A stretch of DNA of 64,000 nt from Ruminococcaceae bacterium UBA5406 (GCA_002407675.1 DHNW01000024.1:1-64000), one strand, 5' to 3'. Numbered from the stretch's first letter, positions 8,216 through 16,790 are shown. Program-made: numbers and translations. Notes: generated from the letters alone by a model not told the origin.

Positions 8216-10729
8216 TTAATGTTTCTTCTTTTTTGCCTTGTGAGTATTCTTCTTGCCGGATTTTTTCTTTGCAGCCGCTGCAGTTGTTTTAGGCACTGCT
8301 GCGGACTCCGGTGAAGTGGTTTCAGATTGCGGTGCAAGCTGCGCATGCACCTGCTGCTGTTTGCTTGCCTGAAGTGCCAGTTTCTTGGTCTTATGGTTTT
8401 CCCACATAACAAATAGCGGGCTAACAATGCAGACAGAAGAATAGCAGCCGCTTATAACTCCAATCATCATCGGCAGTGCAAAAGTCGTTATGCTGGAAAG
8501 GTTATAAAACATTCCAACGACCAGCACAGTTGCAACTGCCAAAACAGTCGTTCCGGCTGTATACAGTGAACGGGTAAACGTTTGATTGATGCTGGTGTTC
8601 GCCAAAACATCGTATCCCGTTTTCGGCCCGTACAATCTGCGGTTTTCACGGATACGGTCATACACAACAATCGTATCATTCAGCGAATAGCCGAGAATCG
8701 TCAAAACAACGGCAATAAAGTTATTATCCAGCGGAATGCGGAAGATAATGAAAGTAAAGTAAACCATGGCAACATCATGCAGCAATGCGACAATCGCAAA
8801 GATTCCTGCCGCCGCACCACCGATCCTGCGGAATCGCAATGCCACATAAAGATCCAAAAGGACAAATGCAATCAGTATGGCCACAATGCACTTCTCAAAG
8901 AACGTGCGGCCCATGGATGGGTTAATGGAGCTGGCCTCAATGCTGGTAAACTTTGCGTCCGGATAAACCTGATTCAAAGCCGTGTTAACAGCCTTTTGAG
9001 TTTCGGGAGAAATGGAATCTCTTCCGGCAAAGGAAAGCGTAATATTATTCGCTTTCCCCGTGCCGCTGGCCGACCTTACATTTTTGTTGATCGTCACAGC
9101 AACATCGCGGTCAACAGCTTTCTCTACCGCCTGTTCAATCTTGTTGGGCTGAACTTCACCGCTGTAGGAATACTTAATAACCGCTCCGCCCTTAAAATTG
9201 ATGTCCAGTTTTGTGCCGAAAATTCCATTCGCAATCAGGCCAACTGCAATAACCCCAAGTGAAATAGCAAAATAGATCCTGCGGTTCTCATAGAACCGGA
9301 TTTTAAAGGCTTTGCCTGGCACGGTTCCGCCATACAGCCATTTATTGCGTGCAAAGCCAAACCGGGAAATAGACTTCAGCATCAAACGGGTTGTCCCAAC
9401 GCCGAACAGGAAGTTGCCGATAATGCCAATCAGGAGGGTATAGCCGAAGGAGTAAATGGAACCGGTCAGCGAAGCGCCAAACCAGTAGGAAAGAATGTTT
9501 TTCGGCCCGAATACCAGCATCAGCAGCAGGGCAACGATAACCGTTGTAATGTTACCGTCAAAAATGGCCGAAAAGCTGTTTTTATCGCCCTGTGAAATGG
9601 CATAATCTAATGTTTTGCCGGCCCATAGTTCCTCTTTAATGCGCGTGTCCGTAATGATGTTCGCGTCAACGCCCATCCCAATAGAAAGAATGATGCCGCA
9701 GATACCGGGCAAAGTCAGCGTAAAGCTGTGGATAAACGGAAAATAACCGGAAACCGCTGCAAATGTAAGGGCAATCTGACCGAGCATGGAAATATCGGCG
9801 ATCAGCCCGGGCAAACGGAATATCAGCAGCATGAAGACCGCAACCAGAATAAACGCGATCAGACCGGCCAGTTTCATGGCATCCAGGGACGACATGCCAA
9901 GCGTCGGGTTAATCGTGCTGGAACTGGTTACCGACAGCTTGAACGGCAGCGCACCGGCATTAATCTTGTTGGCCAGCGCCGAGGCGTCCGCCGCTGTAAA
10001 GCCGGTGGAACCGCCGTCAATCTGGCATTTTCCCCCGGTAATATGCTGCTCGACAACCGGCCAGGAAATCGCGGTGTCATCCATCCAGATAGAAATGGTT
10101 TTTCCGACTAATCTGGCCGTCGCATCGGAAAATTTCTCCGCACCCGCCTGGCTCAGCTTCAGCGACACAACATAAACGGCTTTGCCGCTATCGTTCGTCG
10201 TCATTTCCGGGGTGGCTTTGACAATATCGTTCCCTTTCAAGATGATATTGGAAGCCGTTACCCCTTTAGGCGTTTTATATACCGGGTTCCCGCTGGAACC
10301 TGTGGTCTGGGTTGTGTATTCAAACCCTTCACGAAACGTCACCTGCGCTGTTGCGGCAAGCTCCTGAATCGCTTTCTGCGGATCGTAATCCTTTTCGTCC
10401 GTTTTCCAGGGGAACCGGACAATGATACGGCTGTGATTATAATCGGTGTAAACCTCATAATCGGTAATGTTTTCACCAATCAGACGCTCTTTGATAATTG
10501 ATTCCGCGGAATCCATTTGGGTATTCGTCGGTTTACTTTTCGTAGCCGGCGAAAATGTGGCTTCCACCCCACCCCTGATATCAGTCCCCAATCTGATATC
10601 TTCGGCACCTTTAAGATACGTGACCGTATTGTCCCCATTTTTTCCTTTAATTCCAAACCAGGAAGAGTAAAAGAAAAAGGCAATGAGGAGGGCAACGATG
10701 AAAAACACAGGTTTTGCTACTCGCTTCAT
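8216..10729 (-). CDS. secDF: Protein translocase SecDF fusion
   Basis: Proton-driven RND-type partner of SecYEG that pulls proteins across the membrane. SecD and SecF are fused in one 837-residue chain, the arrangement known from Bacillus. The SecD half has one N-terminal membrane helix, DIRGGV, a large periplasm-facing domain and a helix bundle with GMGVDANIITDTRIKEE. The SecF half repeats the plan from about residue 495, with DINFKGGAVIKY and LGYSLNDTIVVYDRIRENRR. The last 25 residues are Lys/Ala-rich and probably cytoplasmic. ATG 10729 was chosen because AGGAGG lies 7 bases ahead; the longer start at 10744 would begin upstream of that site. A consensus promoter stands at 10787-10815. Confidence 0.95.
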   Translation of the reverse strand: MKRVAKPVFFIVALLIAFFFYSSWFGIKGKNGDNTVTYLKGAEDIRLGTDIRGGVEATFSPATKSKPTNTQMDSAESIIKERLIGENITDYEVYTDYNHSRIIVRFPWKTDEKDYDPQKAIQELAATAQVTFREGFEYTTQTTGSSGNPVYKTPKGVTASNIILKGNDIVKATPEMTTNDSGKAVYVVSLKLSQAGAEKFSDATARLVGKTISIWMDDTAISWPVVEQHITGGKCQIDGGSTGFTAADASALANKINAGALPFKLSVTSSSTINPTLGMSSLDAMKLAGLIAFILVAVFMLLIFRLPGLIADISMLGQIALTFAAVSGYFPFIHSFTLTLPGICGIILSIGMGVDANIITDTRIKEELWAGKTLDYAISQGDKNSFSAIFDGNITTVIVALLLMLVFGPKNILSYWFGASLTGSIYSFGYTLLIGIIGNFLFGVGTTRLMLKSISRFGFARNKWLYGGTVPGKAFKIRFYENRRIYFAISLGVIAVGLIANGIFGTKLDINFKGGAVIKYSYSGEVQPNKIEQAVEKAVDRDVAVTINKNVRSASGTGKANNITLSFAGRDSISPETQKAVNTALNQVYPDAKFTSIEASSINPSMGRTFFEKCIVAILIAFVLLDLYVALRFRRIGGAAAGIFAIVALLHDVAMVYFTFIIFRIPLDNNFIAVVLTILGYSLNDTIVVYDRIRENRRLYGPKTGYDVLANTSINQTFTRSLYTAGTTVLAVATVLVVGMFYNLSSITTFALPMMIGVISGCYSSVCIVSPLFVMWENHKTKKLALQASKQQQVHAQLAPQSETTSPESAAVPKTTAAAAKKKSGKKNTHKAKKKKH

Positions 10730-10786
10730 GCATAAATCCTCCAATTTATTGGTTTTCCGCGAAAATTCGCAGACGTAACAAGATTA

Positions 10787-10815
10787 ATTATATTGTGATG
10801 TTTCCTAAAAGTCAA
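10787..10815 (-). promoter_or_regulatory. Sigma-A promoter of secDF
   Basis: Minus-strand TTGACT (10810-10815), 17-base spacer, TATAAT (10787-10792). Predicted start is about 50 bases ahead of the secDF ATG. It shows that secDF is transcribed on its own and does not depend on the small gene upstream. Confidence 0.8.
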
Positions 10816-10877
10816 TCGCTTTGACGTGATATTGGACAAATTGGTTGTTGAACGGTCAATTCGGTTCTTTGCTTGCG

Positions 10878-11129
10878 CTACGGCTCCGTATTTTTGGATA
10901 AATATTCCGACAGGATTTCACATGCATGCCGCATCATCTTTTTATCGCAGGCAGCCTGTTTCAATTCCGGCATGAATACTGTCCGCTTAACCAGACGGAA
11001 TTTGCAGGTCCCCTTCGGTGAAGGCATCTGCTCGAAAACGATTTCTTCACGGCCGTGTGTTTTTCCTTCTCCGGACTTGTCGGTTATGTAGCTCACCGCG
11101 GTAAAAGTGAACGGTTTTTTCGCTGCCAT
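10878..11129 (-). CDS. Hypothetical protein, 83 residues
   Basis: I do not recognise this protein. It is accepted as a gene because GAGGTGA sits 7 bases before the ATG and the sequence is a plausible soluble basic protein with mixed alpha/beta character (Lys/Arg-rich, 3 Cys-free first thirds, Cys at about 42 and 61). It shows no signal peptide or membrane segment. It lies between secDF and a serine recombinase, back to back with the recombinase across 156 bases, and may belong to the same inserted patch. An accessory factor or a plain orphan gene are both possible. Confidence 0.55.
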   Translation of the reverse strand: MAAKKPFTFTAVSYITDKSGEGKTHGREEIVFEQMPSPKGTCKFRLVKRTVFMPELKQAACDKKMMRHACEILSEYLSKNTEP

Positions 11130-11285
11130 AGACAGATCACCTCACAATACGTGTATTCCTGCCGCGGATTGTCCTATGTTTGGTTTTTAAGGCTTCATAT
11201 TTCTATCTTTTCCGGACTAAATATAGAAACAGTAAAATATAAATCGTATCTAATATGGTATATCATTGGAAAAAGGAGATTCCAA

Positions 11286-12719
11286 ATGAAAATCGCCGCC
11301 GCCTATATCCGCGTATCCACGGACGGCCAGCTTGAATACAGCCCAGACAGCCAGCTGGAAAAGATTCGGGAATATGTAAAGAAAAGCGATATGATACTTC
11401 CCGATAAATTTATTTTTCGGGAAGAAGAAGGCGTCAGCGGAAAAGTGGCAAAAAAGCGGCCGGAATTCATGCGGATGATCGGCACAGCCAAAAGAAAACC
11501 AAAGCCGTTCGACGTGATTATTGTCTGGAAGTTTTCCCGCTTTGCCAGAAACCGGCAGGACAGCATCGTCTACAAGTCCATGCTTCGGAAACAGTGCGGG
11601 ATTGATGTGGTGTCCGTTACTGAGCAGATCGGTGACGATAAAATGTCGATCATCGTCGAAGCCATGATTGAAGCCATGGATGAATACTACAGTATCAATC
11701 TGGCCGAGGAGGTCCGGCGCGGTATGAATGAAAAGGTTACCCGCGGAGAACCGGTGGCTGCCCCCGCCTTCGGATATTTTATGAAAGATAAAAAATATTA
11801 TATTGACCCCGACACAGCCCCGGTGGTTAAAATGATTTTCAGCGAATATATCGGCGGAATGGGCTGCCGGGCAATTGCCTCCCAATTAAATGCCATGGGA
11901 ATTCAAACAAGGCGCGGCGGACGCTGGGAAAATCGGACGGTGGAATACGTCTTACGGAATCCGGTTTACATAGGCAAGATTCGCTGGAATCCAAACCGGA
12001 AAACCCGCAGAAACTTCGACGATCCCGGTATCATCACTGCCGACGGCGGCCATGAACATCTGTTGGACGACGAAACCTGGAAAGAAGCTCAAGCCGCTCT
12101 GGTGGAAAACAAACGGATGTATGGAAAAAGCGCCGGCCGGAAAAAGCCGGCTGCCGTGATGCTGCAGGGCCTTGTAAAATGCAGCAGCTGCGGCAGCACT
12201 TTGTCCAAAGGTGCAGGAAATTCCCTACAGTGCACCGGATACGCTCATGGAAAATGCAGCGTTTCACACAGTATTAAGATAAACCGGCTTGAAGAGATGG
12301 TTCTGACCGCCATTGAAGCAAATTTGAAAGCAAGCGATATTGTTATAACCAGAAAACCAGCCCCAAAAACAGGATATCAGGCTGAAGTCATTGAGAAACA
12401 GATCGTCCGGGAGCGGCAGAAGCTGAGCCGAATTAAAACCGCTTACGAAGACGGCGTCGATTCACTGAACGAATACAGAGAAAACAAGCAAAAAATTCTG
12501 GAGAGAATCACTCAGCTGAAAAACTCTCTGCCGGTGCAGGACATCCCTCAAAAACGGATGGATATTAAAAAATTCTGCGGACAGCACAGAGATCTTGTAA
12601 GACTGCTGCGCGATCCCCATATCGGTGCAGAACAAAAGAATCTGATGCTCCGGTCTTTCGTCGATAAAATCGTATTTGACAGGACGAAAAGCCGAGTAGA
12701 GATATATTATTATTTGTGA
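11286..12719 (+). CDS. Large serine recombinase
   Basis: Site-specific DNA recombinase of 477 residues. The N-terminal resolvase domain has the catalytic Ser in YIRVSTDGQ (Ser11) and the Arg-rich FSRFARNRQDS. The recombinase domain follows (about 155-270; GYFMKDKKYY, RNPVYIGKIRW). A zinc ribbon comes next, with CSSCGS and a second Cys pair in QCTGYAHGKCS (about 300-325). A coiled-coil of about 100 residues and a short C-terminal strand end the chain. This is the plan of phage/ICE integrases and SpoIVCA-type excision enzymes. ATG 11286 has AAGGAGA 7 bases ahead. No structural phage, excisionase or conjugation gene is nearby, so it is either the relic of a larger element or a solo mobile unit. 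A cotJC fragment begins immediately after its stop. Confidence 0.93.
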   Translation: MKIAAAYIRVSTDGQLEYSPDSQLEKIREYVKKSDMILPDKFIFREEEGVSGKVAKKRPEFMRMIGTAKRKPKPFDVIIVWKFSRFARNRQDSIVYKSMLRKQCGIDVVSVTEQIGDDKMSIIVEAMIEAMDEYYSINLAEEVRRGMNEKVTRGEPVAAPAFGYFMKDKKYYIDPDTAPVVKMIFSEYIGGMGCRAIASQLNAMGIQTRRGGRWENRTVEYVLRNPVYIGKIRWNPNRKTRRNFDDPGIITADGGHEHLLDDETWKEAQAALVENKRMYGKSAGRKKPAAVMLQGLVKCSSCGSTLSKGAGNSLQCTGYAHGKCSVSHSIKINRLEEMVLTAIEANLKASDIVITRKPAPKTGYQAEVIEKQIVRERQKLSRIKTAYEDGVDSLNEYRENKQKILERITQLKNSLPVQDIPQKRMDIKKFCGQHRDLVRLLRDPHIGAEQKNLMLRSFVDKIVFDRTKSRVEIYYYL

Positions 12720-12720
12720 C

Positions 12721-12897
12721 GATCACAAATGGGGATATGGTGGACCAGACGGTGAAATTGGCGCTTCGCTGCGCTATTTAAGCCAGCGTTACAGTATGCC
12801 CTACCCCGAATTAAAAGCAATCCTTACTGATATTGGCACCGAAGAATCGGCTCCATTAAAGTATCAGTTAACATTTCGTACGGATGCTAAACAGTAA
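12721..12897 (+). pseudogene. cotJC: Decayed cotJC / manganese-catalase fragment
   Basis: In one frame this stretch encodes YGGPDGEIGASLRYLSQRY and then LTDIGTEE, the hallmark of CotJC spore-coat proteins and manganese catalases. There is no start: the frame is closed by TAG at 12697 and contains no ATG or usable start before the conserved region. The 5' part is missing. After LTDIGTEE the expected LAHLEM has drifted to SAPLK, several residues are lost before YQLT, and a TAA at 12895 stops it about 60 codons in, whereas the full protein has about 190. It abuts the recombinase stop with no spacer, which suggests an insertion junction followed by decay. The missing N-terminal half is not seen elsewhere in the window. 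Confidence 0.75.
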
Positions 12898-12924
12898 AAA
12901 AGCCAGAGAGTACTTAACTCCCTG
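12896..12924 (-). terminator. Terminator of the tRNA-Thr transcript
   Basis: On the minus strand CAGGGAGT and ACTCTCTG pair (one G-U) around a 5-base loop and are followed by GCTTTTTT. It lies 12 bases past the tRNA 3' end. Confidence 0.75.
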
Positions 12925-12935
12925 ACTTAATGTTT

Positions 12936-13011
12936 TGGAGCTACTGGTCCGACTCGAACGGACGACCTGCGCATTACGAATGCGCTGCTCTACCAACTGA
13001 GCCACAGTAGC
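12936..13011 (-). tRNA. tRNA-Thr (anticodon CGT)
   Basis: 76 bases on the minus strand, with the CCA end encoded. The acceptor stem is GCTACTG / CAGTAGC, discriminator T. The D arm, an anticodon stem GCGCA / TGCGC with loop TTCGTAA (anticodon CGT, reads ACG), and a T arm containing GTTCGAGTC can all be drawn. It has its own promoter (13031-13059) and terminator. tRNA genes are common integration targets, but here the 3' end is intact and the recombinase junction is about 215 bases away, in cotJC sequence. Confidence 0.96.
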
Positions 13012-13030
13012 AAACTGATCTTACTTGCCT

Positions 13031-13059
13031 ATTATACTAAACAGCAGGCAGATCGTCAA
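13031..13059 (-). promoter_or_regulatory. Sigma-A promoter of tRNA-Thr
   Basis: Minus-strand TTGACG (13054-13059), 17-base spacer, TATAAT (13031-13036), about 20 bases before the tRNA 5' end. Confidence 0.8.
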
Positions 13060-13081
13060 GTCTTTTCCAAAAAAATGTGTG

Positions 13082-13111
13082 TTCTGCAATTTCTCCCCCG
13101 GTCTTGCAGAA
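13082..13111 (-). terminator. Stem-loop after the ROK regulator gene
   Basis: Perfect 8-bp inverted repeat (TTCTGCAA / TTGCAGAA, 14-base loop) 20 bases past the ROK stop. On the minus strand a T7 run begins six bases after the stem, so it may be a weak terminator; the displaced T-run keeps the call modest. Confidence 0.5.
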
Positions 13112-13131
13112 ATGACCATATGGAAAATACT

Positions 13132-14241
13132 CTATTCGCTTAAGAAAGCATCCACCAGAAGCAAAGCCGCGCCAACTGCGCCAGCCCGGTCGCTGTACCG
13201 GCTGAAATGCAGATAATCTATAGGCTCATGGAAAGAATTCATCGGAAGCAGTTTTTGAGTTAGCAGATCGCAGTCTTGTTTCAGGTAAGGGACAATCTCG
13301 CCTCCGATAATGACATCCGAATCAAAAATTGTACGGATATTATTGATTCCCGTTGCTAGATAGTCAAGATAGGTATCCCATTTTTCCAGGGAAGACGGGT
13401 TTCCCGTGTGGACAGAGGCAAAGAATTCATCAATGTCATGAAAATCGGGCTCCGTGAGAAACCGGGTGGAGCAGTACGCTTCCAGGCATCCCTTCTTCCC
13501 GCAGGAACAGGTGCGGCCTCCTTTTTCAACTGTCATGTGCCCAAACTCTCCTGAACGGCCGTTGATGCCGCTGTAGACTTTGTTTCCGATAATAATAGAA
13601 CCGCCGACGCCCTTGTTGACGGAAAGGAATACGGCACTTTCCACTTGATCCATCTGCCAGATTTCGGCAAACCCGGCCAGGTTTGCCTCGTTGTCCGCAT
13701 ATACCGGGCAGGAAAAATACCTAGCGATAACGTGCAGGGGTAAATTGCGCACCTGCAGGGTCGGGCTGTATTCCAGAAGGCCGGTCTTTGTATTGAACAG
13801 ACCCGGCAATGCTATACCCACACCCAGCAGCAAGTTTTGGTCGATTTTACTTTCCGTAAGAAATGCCCTAAAATAATCGGATATTTTCTGATAATAGGTA
13901 TTTTCATTCCGAAAAGGTTCTCGAACAACTTTATAGAATAAAACCTCTTCCCCCAGATTGATCAGCACCAGACGAAGATGGTTCTGTGTAATTTCAATTC
14001 CCGCGGAATATTTCGCGTTGTAAACCAGAGAATTGGCAATCGGCTTCCGTCCCCCCGAGGACTCCATCGTCCCTGTTTTCTGAACCAGGCCGCGCTCAGC
14101 CAGTTCCTTCAGGATCAGGGAAACGGTTGGAACGCTGAGACTCAGTCCTTTTGCAATGTCCTGTTTGGTCGCTTCATGATGCGCATACAGAAATTTTATA
14201 ATTTTCTTTTTATTCGTATCCCGGACCTGTAGATTGTTCAC
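13132..14241 (-). CDS. ROK-family transcriptional repressor (XylR/NagC type)
   Basis: Sugar-responsive DNA-binding regulator of 369 residues. An N-terminal winged helix-turn-helix (about residues 10-65; TKQDIAKGLSLSVPTVSLILKEL) precedes a sugar-kinase-like ROK domain. The domain contains the zinc site CSCGKKGCLEAYCS (about residue 247) and the ligand-side motif GRSGEFGHM. Most such proteins release their operator on binding a sugar or sugar phosphate. GTG start with GGGAG 6 bases ahead. It diverges from the DUF4867/kinase/isomerase operon across 338 bases holding a consensus promoter and a palindrome just downstream of its -10 box, so it is very likely the repressor of that operon. The effector cannot be read. 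Confidence 0.92.
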   Translation of the reverse strand: MNNLQVRDTNKKKIIKFLYAHHEATKQDIAKGLSLSVPTVSLILKELAERGLVQKTGTMESSGGRKPIANSLVYNAKYSAGIEITQNHLRLVLINLGEEVLFYKVVREPFRNENTYYQKISDYFRAFLTESKIDQNLLLGVGIALPGLFNTKTGLLEYSPTLQVRNLPLHVIARYFSCPVYADNEANLAGFAEIWQMDQVESAVFLSVNKGVGGSIIIGNKVYSGINGRSGEFGHMTVEKGGRTCSCGKKGCLEAYCSTRFLTEPDFHDIDEFFASVHTGNPSSLEKWDTYLDYLATGINNIRTIFDSDVIIGGEIVPYLKQDCDLLTQKLLPMNSFHEPIDYLHFSRYSDRAGAVGAALLLVDAFLSE

Positions 14242-14425
14242 AATAAACTCCCGCTTTTCCTCAATAAACTATGATTGCTATTGTAGCATGAAACGCATGC
14301 AAATTCCAGAACCCTAAATCGGGATTTTTTCACTTTTGCCGCAATTACTTAAAATATGGATGTAAAAAATAGCAAATACAGAATTCATAAGTGGTAAATT
14401 TTCCGCAGTCCATCCGGCAATTTTA

Positions 14426-14454
14426 TTGACAGTACACAAGGATCGTGCTAAAAT
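14426..14454 (+). promoter_or_regulatory. Sigma-A promoter of the sugar operon
   Basis: TTGACA (14426-14431), 17-base spacer, TAAAAT (14449-14454), in the divergent gap between the ROK gene and the DUF4867 gene. The predicted start lies about 120 bases ahead of the first gene, leaving a leader with operator-like repeats. The rest of the gap (14242-14425) is AT-rich, with only a weak minus-strand TACAAT candidate for the regulator gene. Confidence 0.75.
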
Positions 14455-14467
14455 ACTTTTTATTATA

Positions 14468-14486
14468 GATTTGCAAAAGACAAATC
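14468..14486. promoter_or_regulatory. Palindromic operator candidate for the ROK repressor
   Basis: GATTTG and CAAATC form a perfect inverted repeat around 7 bases, starting 13 bases after the -10 box, so a bound repressor would block early transcription. ROK repressors of the XylR type use AT-rich palindromes of this size. Assignment to this regulator is inference from position. Confidence 0.5.
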
Positions 14487-14505
14487 GCTATTAGGCCTGG
14501 CACTG

Positions 14506-14538
14506 ATGATTCAGCCATAACCTGAAGACATGATTCAG
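14506..14538 (+). repeat. Direct repeat in the sugar-operon leader
   Basis: ATGATTCAG occurs at 14506-14514 and 14530-14538, 24 bases apart. The second copy also closes a CCTGAA / TTCAGG inverted repeat (14521-14539). It may be a second regulator site or an RNA hairpin ahead of the first gene. Confidence 0.35.
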
Positions 14539-14579
14539 GGCCTAAAATATATTTTTCAGGAGGGCAGAAGTTACATATT

Positions 14580-15248
14580 ATGAATCAAAAGAAAATACTC
14601 CCGGTCACGGGCAACGAATTCCGCCGTTTCGGAAGGATCGTTACCGGTTTTGACCTGGCGGAACTGGTTACACAGATGAAAACAACACCGCTGCCAGACA
14701 GCGGAACGGTTTATACTGCCATGGATCCGAAGCTGGAAAAACTACCGGTTGCCAAAGAACTGGAAAAAGAGGAGTTCGGCGGTCTTCCCATTCAGATCGG
14801 CTACTGCAATGGGCACAATGAACAGCTGAACGCGCTGGAATACCACCGCTCTTCTGAACTGAACCTTGCGGTAACCGATTTAATTCTGCTGGTTGGCTCC
14901 CGTGCGGATGTTGATCCGGTACGGAATACCTTTGATACTTCAGCGACAGAGGCTTTTCGGGTCCCGGCCGGCACAATGGTAGAGCTCTATGCCACCACGC
15001 TGCACTACGCACCGTGCGGCATTGGCGGGGCTGGATTCCGAGACGCGGTCATTCTTCCGCGCGGAACGAACCTTCCGCTGGAACAGAAACCGTCGGGAAC
15101 CGGTGAGGCAAGGCTTTTGTTTGCACGCAACAAGTGGCTGATTGCTCACCCGGATTCGGGGCTTCAAAAAGAGGGAGCGTTTGTGGGGCTGACCGGGGAA
15201 AATATTGATCTTTCCTCCCCGGAATGGGAAGAAGGGAAAGAATCATGA
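14580..15248 (+). CDS. DUF4867 family protein
   Basis: 222-residue soluble protein that I place in the DUF4867 family, cupin-like proteins found with sugar kinase and isomerase genes in Clostridia. Visible family-like segments include IQIGYCNGHNEQLNALEYHR (about 75-95) and an aromatic, His-containing LHYAPCGIGGAGFRDAVILPRG (about 140-160) that could hold a metal or sugar. No biochemical role is established; an epimerase or mutarotase-like role would fit the neighbours but is a guess. AGGAGGG lies 15 bases before the ATG, longer than ideal. Its stop overlaps the kinase start by ATGA, indicating translational coupling. Confidence 0.75.
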   Translation: MNQKKILPVTGNEFRRFGRIVTGFDLAELVTQMKTTPLPDSGTVYTAMDPKLEKLPVAKELEKEEFGGLPIQIGYCNGHNEQLNALEYHRSSELNLAVTDLILLVGSRADVDPVRNTFDTSATEAFRVPAGTMVELYATTLHYAPCGIGGAGFRDAVILPRGTNLPLEQKPSGTGEARLLFARNKWLIAHPDSGLQKEGAFVGLTGENIDLSSPEWEEGKES

Positions 15249-16768
15249 AAAAAGTTCTGCTGGGCGTTGATGTAGGCACATCCGGATGCAAAATTCTGGC
15301 TCTGGAAGAAACGGGAACAATTCTGGGTTCGGTTGTGGAAGAGTATCCCTGTTATGCCCCCCAGGAAGGATGGTCGGAACAGGATCCGGAAGACTGGTGG
15401 AAAGCGACTGCCGCAGGGCTGCGGAAAATAACTGCGGATTTAAAGGGACAGCCGATTGCGGCGGTCAGCTTTTCCGGTCAGATGCATGGCATGGTGGCAC
15501 TGGATAAAAGCAACCGGGTTATCCGCCGGGCTATTCTCTGGAATGACCAGCGGACCGGGAAACAGTGTGATGAAATCACCCGGGCCGCGGGCGGTTTGGA
15601 AGGACTTCTCGCCGTCACAAACAATCGGATGCTGACCGGATATACCGGCGGAAAAATCCTTTGGATGAAAGAAAACGAACCGGAAAATTATGCGAGGACG
15701 GCGGCCGTTCTCAACCCAAAGGACTATATTCGTTTTCGGCTGGGCGGTGAACTGGCAACCGACGTATCCGATGCTTCAGGCACAGGGTTTTATAACGTAA
15801 AGGAACACAGCTGGGCGCATGATCTTATTCGGAAAGCAGGGCTTGACCCGTCCATCTTTCCAAAAGTGCTGGAATCAACCGACCTTGCCGGCCGCGTTGG
15901 GAAAGAGGCCGCCGCTGAAACCGGCATCCCAGAAGGAACGCCGCTGGGCGCGGGGGGCGGAGACGCCGTAATTTCCACTACGGGCCTCGGGCTGGTCCAG
16001 CCGGGGCGCGTGGGCATAACGCTCGGCACCTCGGGCGTTGTTGCAATGGGTCTCCCTTCGTTTCTGCCAAATCCGGGCGGAAATTTACAGGTGTTCTGCG
16101 GAAATGCTCCGGGTGCTTACAACGCTATGGGAGTCACGCTGGCTGCGGCCGGTTCTTACCAGTGGTTCCGGAATTCCCTGGGCACTTACGAAATGGCAGC
16201 GGCCAAAAAAGAAGGCAAAAGCGCTTTCCGCCTGCTGGATGAAGAAGCGGCCGCTGTTCCCGCCGGATCCGACGGGCTGATCTTTCTCCCCTACCTCACC
16301 GGCGAGCGGGCACCCATCAATGATCCTGACGCAAAAGGGGCTTTTCTCGGCTTGACTTCCCGCCACCAAAAGGGGCATTTTGCCCGGGCTGTGCTGGAAG
16401 GGGTTGCATTTTCTCTGCGTCAGGTTTATGATCAGATTCAAAGTATCGGCACCAACATCATTTCCAAGGAAATTGTTCTGGCAGGCGGAGGAGCCAAAAG
16501 TCCGTTATGGCGGCAGATCTTTGCCGACGTCTTCCAGCTGCCCGTCCGTACGGTTTATGGAAGCGCAGAGGGCGGTTCTTTTGGGGCAGCTCTGGCCGCG
16601 GGGGTTACCGCAGGCATTTGGGCAGACCTTTTGGAAACCGTACCGCTTATCCGCATGGAAAGCACCACACTTCCGGGAACAGAGAATGCCGGTCTTTATG
16701 AATCCCAATACCAGATTTATACCCGGTTCTATGGCGCTCTGAAATGGAGTTACCGCACTCATTTATAA
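15245..16768 (+). CDS. xylB: FGGY-family carbohydrate kinase, xylulokinase-like
   Basis: ATP-dependent sugar kinase of 507 residues. The N-terminal phosphate-binding loop GVDVGTSGCK, the substrate segment FSGQMHGMV and WNDQRT, and the C-terminal ATP-site motifs GITLGTSGVVA, PYLTGERAP and VLAGGGAKSPLWRQI are all present and match xylulokinases best. The ATG overlaps the previous stop by four bases. It works directly before an isomerase, so the pair would turn an aldopentose (or 6-deoxyhexose) into a ketose and then a ketose phosphate. The isomerase is of the fucose/arabinose fold and not XylA, so D-ribulose or L-fuculose is as likely a substrate as D-xylulose. Confidence 0.88.
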   Translation: MKKVLLGVDVGTSGCKILALEETGTILGSVVEEYPCYAPQEGWSEQDPEDWWKATAAGLRKITADLKGQPIAAVSFSGQMHGMVALDKSNRVIRRAILWNDQRTGKQCDEITRAAGGLEGLLAVTNNRMLTGYTGGKILWMKENEPENYARTAAVLNPKDYIRFRLGGELATDVSDASGTGFYNVKEHSWAHDLIRKAGLDPSIFPKVLESTDLAGRVGKEAAAETGIPEGTPLGAGGGDAVISTTGLGLVQPGRVGITLGTSGVVAMGLPSFLPNPGGNLQVFCGNAPGAYNAMGVTLAAAGSYQWFRNSLGTYEMAAAKKEGKSAFRLLDEEAAAVPAGSDGLIFLPYLTGERAPINDPDAKGAFLGLTSRHQKGHFARAVLEGVAFSLRQVYDQIQSIGTNIISKEIVLAGGGAKSPLWRQIFADVFQLPVRTVYGSAEGGSFGAALAAGVTAGIWADLLETVPLIRMESTTLPGTENAGLYESQYQIYTRFYGALKWSYRTHL

Positions 16769-16790
16769 AAAATCAAGGAGGCTTCTTCTG

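Noticed and set aside
11130..11285. Left attachment site or 5' half of cotJC ahead of the recombinase
   Set aside because: Looked for a repeat of the 12.72 kb junction and for CotJC N-terminal codons on both strands; neither is visible.
11250..11885. Open frame of 211 codons antisense to the recombinase
   Set aside because: Sits on the complement of the resolvase domain; no ribosome site and no protein-like hydrophobic pattern.
12720..13011. tRNA-Thr as the attachment site of the recombinase
   Set aside because: The tRNA 3' end is intact with its own terminator, I find no repeat of its 3' end elsewhere in the window, and the sequence touching the recombinase is cotJC and not tRNA.
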